Source: Eshraghiella sp045124255 (GTDB lineage Bacteria; Bacillota; Clostridia; Lachnospirales; Lachnospiraceae). Taken from it: DNA of 64,000 nt. Of this stretch, positions 59,356-64,000 are shown piece after piece; the first letter of the stretch is position 1, and the number at the start of each line of letters is the position of its first letter. The notes under the pieces are model-generated. The model was given only the letters and a program-made list of their open reading frames with translations. It was not told where the DNA came from and searched no databases. The stretch lies in contig JBGVLM010000019.1 of the NCBI GenBank assembly GCA_045124255.1, positions 1 through 64,000 on the forward strand, written 5' to 3'. The position numbers and the translations under genes are program-made.

Positions 59356-60036
59356 ATGGCACCTGATATAGTATATGAAGATAATAATATAATAATATGT
59401 GAGAAGAGACCGGGCGTGGCATCCCAGTCTGACAGAACCTTTGAGACTGATTTGCTCAGTAGTGTGCTTACATACAGGGCAGGCAGGGGAGAAGCGGCAG
59501 ATGCATATATAATTAATCGTCTGGATAAGCCTGTCGGAGGACTGGTGCTGTTTGCCAAGAACAAAAAGACTGCAGGGCTGTTATCGGCGTTGTCCGGTGA
59601 ACACAGCATTGAGAAGAAATATTATGCAGTTGTGAAGGGCGAGCTTACCGGAAAGGGCGAATTTACGGATTATCTGATTAAGGATGCCAAGACAAACGTG
59701 TCACGAATCGCAGATGAGAAGACGAATGGAGCCAAGAAGGCGATGCTGTCATATGAAGCACTGGAGAGCAGGGAAACAGACGGAGTAATGTATACGCTTG
59801 TGCGTGTCCGGCTGTATACCGGAAGACATCATCAGATAAGAGTACAGTTTGCGGGCAGGGGTCATGGATTATATGGTGACATGAAGTATAATCCTGATTT
59901 TGCGTCCGCCAGGGGAGTTGTGCCGGCACTGTTTGCATACAGTCTAAGCTTTAATAATCCAATGGGTGCTGACAGAATTTGTGTGGAGATTCAGCCGCAA
60001 GGAAAAATATGGGATTTTGAATATTTTAAAAGATAG
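59356..60036 (+). CDS. RluA family pseudouridine synthase, compact form
   Basis: A 226-residue synthase without an S4 domain. The catalytic aspartate is in IINRLDKPVGGLVLFAK (about residue 55), the RLD motif of the RluA family. Other motifs are ARLYTGRHHQIR-like RVRLYTGRHHQIRVQ and LYGDMKY. It isomerises specific uridines in rRNA or tRNA; the target cannot be read from sequence. A GAGGGAAAG site precedes the ATG. It is 35 bases before the AI-2E family permease gene. Confidence 0.9.
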   Translation: MAPDIVYEDNNIIICEKRPGVASQSDRTFETDLLSSVLTYRAGRGEAADAYIINRLDKPVGGLVLFAKNKKTAGLLSALSGEHSIEKKYYAVVKGELTGKGEFTDYLIKDAKTNVSRIADEKTNGAKKAMLSYEALESRETDGVMYTLVRVRLYTGRHHQIRVQFAGRGHGLYGDMKYNPDFASARGVVPALFAYSLSFNNPMGADRICVEIQPQGKIWDFEYFKR

Positions 60037-60071
60037 TTGCGGATACTGTTTATAACCGGGGAGGTATGGTT

Positions 60072-61115
60072 ATGAGCAGTGAGACAAAAAGAAAATTACA
60101 GATAATAGGAATTACGGCAGGGGTTACAGCGGTAGTATATTTGTTTATAAAATATCTGCTTCCGCTTGTTGCCCCTTTTGTTTTTGCATTTCTGATTGCA
60201 CTGCTTATAGATAAGCCGGTGGGATTCATGGTAAAAAAACTGAAATGGCGGAGAATTGTCTGTGTTATTGTAATGATTGCACTTGTGTTTTCGGTACTCG
60301 GCGGAGCACTTTTCTTCGGGGGAAGGGCACTTGTCAATCAGGTTCAGAAGCTTGCGGATAACTACACATATTACGTTGATACGATTAATGACGCCGCCAA
60401 TATGTGCTGTGACGGCGTAGACAGGCTTTTGAGCCTTGATGACGGTACAAGCTATGAATTTGTAAGGACACAGACGATGGAGGCTGTGGACGGGCTTTCA
60501 GAGACCATAGTGCCTACGATAATGCACCGTTCAAAGGATGTTGCCTCCGCAGTGGCATGGTTCTTTACCATTATGACCCTTGTGATTATGGGAACCGTAT
60601 TTTTTTCAAAGGATATGGAAAAAATGCGTTCGGGCATTGAGGGAAGTGCTTTTAAAGAAGAAATTTCCTTTATCAGCATCAGGATGAAGGATGTTCTCGG
60701 AACATATTTTAAAACACAGTTTATAATAATGAGCATAACCTGCGGAATCTGTACGCTCGGACTGTATCTGCTTGGCAATCCCTATGCTTTCCTGATAGGA
60801 ATACTGATAGGACTTGTTGACGCACTGCCCGTCTTCGGAACAGGAACGGTTTTTCTGCCTTGGAGTGTTATTCTTCTGTTTATGGGCAGATTTAAAATGG
60901 CGGCAGGAATCCTGCTGATATATTTTATCTGCTATTATTTAAGACAGTTTCTTGAGCCGAAGCTCATGGGAAACAGGCTGGGCGTATCACCTACGCTTAT
61001 GCTTATATCCCTGTATCTCGGACTGGTGCTGTTTGGCATAAGCGGAGTAATTACCGGACCGATTGGTGCTATTTTTATTAAAGAAATAAGCAGTCATATA
61101 ATAAAAAACTTGTAG
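60072..61115 (+). CDS. AI-2E family transporter
   Basis: A 347-residue membrane protein with about seven or eight transmembrane segments in the AI-2E (YdiK/PerM) pattern. The long loop between the second and third segment contains helical stretches, and the typical motif GLVDALPVFGTGTVFLPW (about 251-268) is followed by PTLMLISLYLG. Family members export small molecules, exchange Na+/H+ or act in sporulation. The role here is unknown. GGGGAGG at 60058-60064 fits the ATG at 60072; that at 60066 is too close. It precedes the MBOAT gene. Confidence 0.87.
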   Translation: MSSETKRKLQIIGITAGVTAVVYLFIKYLLPLVAPFVFAFLIALLIDKPVGFMVKKLKWRRIVCVIVMIALVFSVLGGALFFGGRALVNQVQKLADNYTYYVDTINDAANMCCDGVDRLLSLDDGTSYEFVRTQTMEAVDGLSETIVPTIMHRSKDVASAVAWFFTIMTLVIMGTVFFSKDMEKMRSGIEGSAFKEEISFISIRMKDVLGTYFKTQFIIMSITCGICTLGLYLLGNPYAFLIGILIGLVDALPVFGTGTVFLPWSVILLFMGRFKMAAGILLIYFICYYLRQFLEPKLMGNRLGVSPTLMLISLYLGLVLFGISGVITGPIGAIFIKEISSHIIKNL

Positions 61116-61175
61116 AAAATTATGGAAATAGATATAATTGTGTAAGACTTGATTTTTATGGAGAGGAAGCAGAAC

Positions 61176-62582
61176 ATGGTATTCAGTTCAGCGGTATTTT
61201 TATTTATTTTTCTGCCGATAGTGCTGATTGCACATACATTAATTCGCAATACAACAGTCCGTAACATACTGCTTATAATTGCGAGTCTTATTTTCTATGC
61301 CTTCGGGGAGCCTGTATATATAGTGCTTCTGCTTATGTCGGTATTGGTTAATTATCTGTTTGGAAGAGTGCTGGCTGTTAATAAGAAGAAGCCCGTGCTT
61401 GCGTGTGCCGTGGTGCTGAATCTTATGCTTTTGGTTGTTTTTAAGTACACCGGATTTATTGTTGAGACAATTAATTATATACCGGGGGTTAATATACCCG
61501 TACCTTCAATTGTTATGCCGATAGGTATTTCCTTTTTTACTTTTCAGGCGATATCCTACATTATTGATGTCTATAGGGATAAAGCTCCGGTTAAGGCGGG
61601 ATTTTTTGATGTACTTCTGTACATATCGCTGTTTCCGCAGCTTATCGCAGGACCGATTGTCCAGTACAGAACCGTGGCGGAACAGATTAAGAGCCGTATT
61701 GTAACGGTTGACGGATTTGCCGGGGGAATCAGAAGATTTGTTATCGGTCTTTCAAAAAAAATGCTGATTGCAAATACAATGGGATTTGCGGCTGATAAGA
61801 TTTTTGCGTTGGAGACGGGACTTATCGATATGCCGCTTGGATGGCTTGGAGCAGTCTGCTATACCTTACAGATTTATTTTGATTTTTCGGGCTACAGTGA
61901 CATGGCTGTGGGACTTGGACATATTCTCGGCTTTGATTTTCCTGAGAACTTCAATTATCCGTATACGGCGGCAGGAATCAGGGATTTCTGGAGAAGGTGG
62001 CATATGTCGCTTACGGGGTGGTTTAGGGAGTATCTGTATATTCCGCTTGGCGGAAACCGTAAGGGCAAGGCGAGGCAGATTCTTAATAATATGATTGTAT
62101 TTCTGTGTACCGGAATCTGGCATGGGGCAAACCTTACTTTTCTGGTGTGGGGAGCCTTTCACGGAGTACTTATGTCGGTTGAGACATTATTTTACAAAAA
62201 GGATAAGCCGGTTAATAAGGCTTTGATACCGCTCAAATGGCTGTATACAATGATTGCGGTAATTATAGGCTTTGTTATTTTCAGGGCGGATACACTGATG
62301 TATGGCTGGGAGTATATTATTAAGATGTTTTATTTTACTGTCAGTGAAAGCGGCAGGGCGGTATTGCTGTCAGTTATAACACCGTCATTTATCGTAACAC
62401 TTGCAGCGGCCGTTGCTGCAGCCTGTCCGCTCATTAAAGTGATTCAGGCAAAAACACAGGGCAGCAGGGCATATAATGTGTTATCGGGAATAAGCTATGT
62501 GCTGACCTTTGTACTGCTGTTTATGTGTGTGCTTACACTTGCGGCAGATTCATACAATCCTTTTATTTATTTCAGGTTTTAG
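61176..62582 (+). CDS. MBOAT family O-acyltransferase (AlgI/DltB-like)
   Basis: A 468-residue membrane protein with about 11 transmembrane segments. The MBOAT catalytic histidine lies in GIWHGANLTF, and family motifs include GISFFTFQAISYIIDVY, YFDFSGYSDMAVGLG and IRDFWRRWHMSLTGWFREYLYIPLGGNR-type (shown in parts). It moves acetyl groups across the membrane for O-acetylation of surface polysaccharide. GGAGAGGA at 61160-61167 selects the ATG at 61176; two upstream in-frame ATGs lack a site. The DHHW partner gene follows after 20 bases. Confidence 0.93.
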   Translation: MVFSSAVFLFIFLPIVLIAHTLIRNTTVRNILLIIASLIFYAFGEPVYIVLLLMSVLVNYLFGRVLAVNKKKPVLACAVVLNLMLLVVFKYTGFIVETINYIPGVNIPVPSIVMPIGISFFTFQAISYIIDVYRDKAPVKAGFFDVLLYISLFPQLIAGPIVQYRTVAEQIKSRIVTVDGFAGGIRRFVIGLSKKMLIANTMGFAADKIFALETGLIDMPLGWLGAVCYTLQIYFDFSGYSDMAVGLGHILGFDFPENFNYPYTAAGIRDFWRRWHMSLTGWFREYLYIPLGGNRKGKARQILNNMIVFLCTGIWHGANLTFLVWGAFHGVLMSVETLFYKKDKPVNKALIPLKWLYTMIAVIIGFVIFRADTLMYGWEYIIKMFYFTVSESGRAVLLSVITPSFIVTLAAAVAAACPLIKVIQAKTQGSRAYNVLSGISYVLTFVLLFMCVLTLAADSYNPFIYFRF

Positions 62583-62602
62583 AATTTTGAACGGAGTAAA
62601 AT

Positions 62603-63946
62603 ATGGGCAAGAAAAAAATATTGAAAACTGCATATATTGTTTTGTTCCTGCTGGCTCTTATTATTCCGGGAGTATGGACCTTTGTGAATAAGCAGGAGAA
62701 CATCGGCAATGAGGAGACGGTGGATTTTTCCGATATCAGTTACCTCAATGCGGCGGACAAAATTGATTCGTATTTGTCAACGGGCTTTGGCTTCAGAAAT
62801 AAGCTTGTGCAGATTAATAATCAGTTATATTTTAATATATTTAAGGAATCCGGCGAGGCCTCCGTGATTGTAGGAAGGGACGGCTGGCTGTTCTATGAGA
62901 GTGCACTGCATGATTATACCGGAGAAGCGGAACTTTCTGATTTGGAGATTAAAAAAATTGCAAGAGTGCTTCAGATTGCACAGCAGGCAGTCAGAAAGCA
63001 GGGAGCACAGTTTATTTTTGCGTCAGCACCGAATAAAATGGAAATATATGGTGAGTATATGCCGTATTACTGTTATGAGGACACGACCGGCGGCAATTAT
63101 GAGAGGCTGTATGAACAGCTTGCTTATGATAATGTAACGGCGGTTGATTTGAAGTCGGTTCTTGAAGAGAAGGCAGCTTCGTCGGACAGAATTATTTATC
63201 ATAAGCTGGATTCACATTGGAATAATCTCGGAGCGGCTTATGCTTATCAGGCAATTATGGAGCAGGCAGGGCTGCAATATATAAACTTTACTAATAGTAA
63301 AATTACAATTGAAAATAACTTTGACGGCGATTTATATGCAATGCTTTTTCCGGATGGGGACAAAAAAGATTCACAGGTGTATTTTGACAGAGAGCAGCAG
63401 TTCTATTATGTGAGCATGTACAGGGGACCGGAGGATTTGCTGATTGAGACTGTTGCGGATGATGGCGAAGGAAGGCTTCTGATGTACAGGGATTCATTTG
63501 GAAATGCCCTTCATGCCTTTATGGCGGAAAGCTTTGAATACAGTGTTTTTTCAAGGGCACTGCCCTATGATTTGACAAATTCGGATGAATACAGTCTGGT
63601 TGTGCTTGAAATAGTGGAACGCAATATCGATAAGCTTCTGCAGTACCCTCCTGTTGTTGAAGCCGAAAGTGTGGAAGTCGAAGCGTCCGAACCGGTGGAT
63701 ATCAATATTGAAGCCGCCGCAGCATTACAGAACGGAATGAATTATATTACGATTAATACGGATGAGATTTTGCCGTCAGTAAATGTATATGTAAAAATAA
63801 ATGATGTTATATATGAAGCATATCCGTGCGGCGGGGAGGCAGATGTAAGCCTTTACCTTGGTGAAAATATTGTGATTGACGATATTTCCGTTATTTATGA
63901 AACGGATGGAAGATATTTTGAAACCCACAAAACAGCTTTGAATTAG
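62603..63946 (+). CDS. DHHW/AlgX-like SGNH-type acetyltransferase partner
   Basis: A 447-residue protein with one N-terminal membrane anchor (about 8-26) and a large outer domain. Residues GRDGWLFYES open the domain, the catalytic Asp-x-His-Trp type motif is KLDSHWNNLGA (about 205-215), and the nucleophile region is MYRDSFGNALHAF. Such AlgJ/AlgX/DHHW proteins take acetyl groups from an MBOAT partner and place them on glycan. The last 100 residues form an extra domain not found in minimal members. It directly follows the MBOAT gene; together they form one acetylation unit. The polysaccharide is not known. Confidence 0.9.
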   Translation: MGKKKILKTAYIVLFLLALIIPGVWTFVNKQENIGNEETVDFSDISYLNAADKIDSYLSTGFGFRNKLVQINNQLYFNIFKESGEASVIVGRDGWLFYESALHDYTGEAELSDLEIKKIARVLQIAQQAVRKQGAQFIFASAPNKMEIYGEYMPYYCYEDTTGGNYERLYEQLAYDNVTAVDLKSVLEEKAASSDRIIYHKLDSHWNNLGAAYAYQAIMEQAGLQYINFTNSKITIENNFDGDLYAMLFPDGDKKDSQVYFDREQQFYYVSMYRGPEDLLIETVADDGEGRLLMYRDSFGNALHAFMAESFEYSVFSRALPYDLTNSDEYSLVVLEIVERNIDKLLQYPPVVEAESVEVEASEPVDINIEAAAALQNGMNYITINTDEILPSVNVYVKINDVIYEAYPCGGEADVSLYLGENIVIDDISVIYETDGRYFETHKTALN

Positions 63947-64000
63947 TAAAATGTGGCGGATTGCACCCACAGAATCATTGATTTACTTGAAAAAATAAGC

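Overview
The window looks like a chromosomal segment of an AT-rich, low-GC Gram-positive anaerobe, most probably a member of the Lachnospiraceae (Clostridia). The reasons are the T-box and S-box control of amino-acid genes, an oxygen-detoxifying flavodiiron protein, a short Gram-positive style SRP RNA next to dnaX-ybaB-recR, strong GGAGG ribosome binding sites, and many protein families typical of Lachnospiraceae. I see no prophage, insertion sequence, CRISPR array, rRNA or tRNA gene. The species cannot be fixed from sequence reading alone.

Region by region. 0.1-4.5 kb: a broken HTH regulator, then a same-strand run of small accessory genes (SDR epimerase-like, histidine phosphatase, TraX-like, GyrI-like, small membrane protein, Ogt). 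4.5-6.3 kb: a TrpB2 gene on the minus strand behind a Trp T-box. 6.3-12.5 kb: membrane protein, YbaK, HD hydrolase, FprA, a manganese-riboswitch-controlled mntP, a long palindromic element, a nitrilase-family enzyme and two unknown genes. 12.5-17.7 kb: a Met-type T-box leader, a cluster of palindromes and 52-bp repeats, two decaying genes, then VOC-metG-tatD-rsmA. 17.8-19.9 kb: an acidic unknown protein, a GNAT enzyme and tadA.

19.9-35.5 kb is the most interesting stretch. SRP RNA is followed by two ankyrin-repeat genes (the first carries an in-frame stop), then by dnaX-ybaB-recR. Running straight on from recR are three genes that look like JetA, JetB and JetC, a MukBEF/Wadjet-type SMC complex without the JetD nuclease. 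A TPR protein with a degenerate P-loop domain follows. 35.5-44.8 kb: transketolase, a sigma factor fused to a membrane anchor and a large outer domain, dtd, two unknown membrane proteins, a CBS-type pyrophosphatase, a flavin reductase and a shikimate-kinase-like protein.

44.9-58 kb: cell envelope and regulation. An M23 endopeptidase lies behind a WalR-like box, followed by murA, an HD-GYP protein, a polyamine ABC transporter (potABCD) with an attenuator-like leader, metK behind a SAM-I riboswitch, and a histidine kinase/response regulator pair. 58-64 kb: a MazF/PemK-like protein with an operator-like inverted repeat, two tandem candidate structured RNAs of similar architecture, a kinase-family gene fragment, an RluA-type pseudouridine synthase, an AI-2E family permease, and an MBOAT/DHHW pair that probably O-acetylates a surface polysaccharide.

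All coordinates were read by eye from the sequence. Family names come from remembered motifs and were not confirmed by any search.
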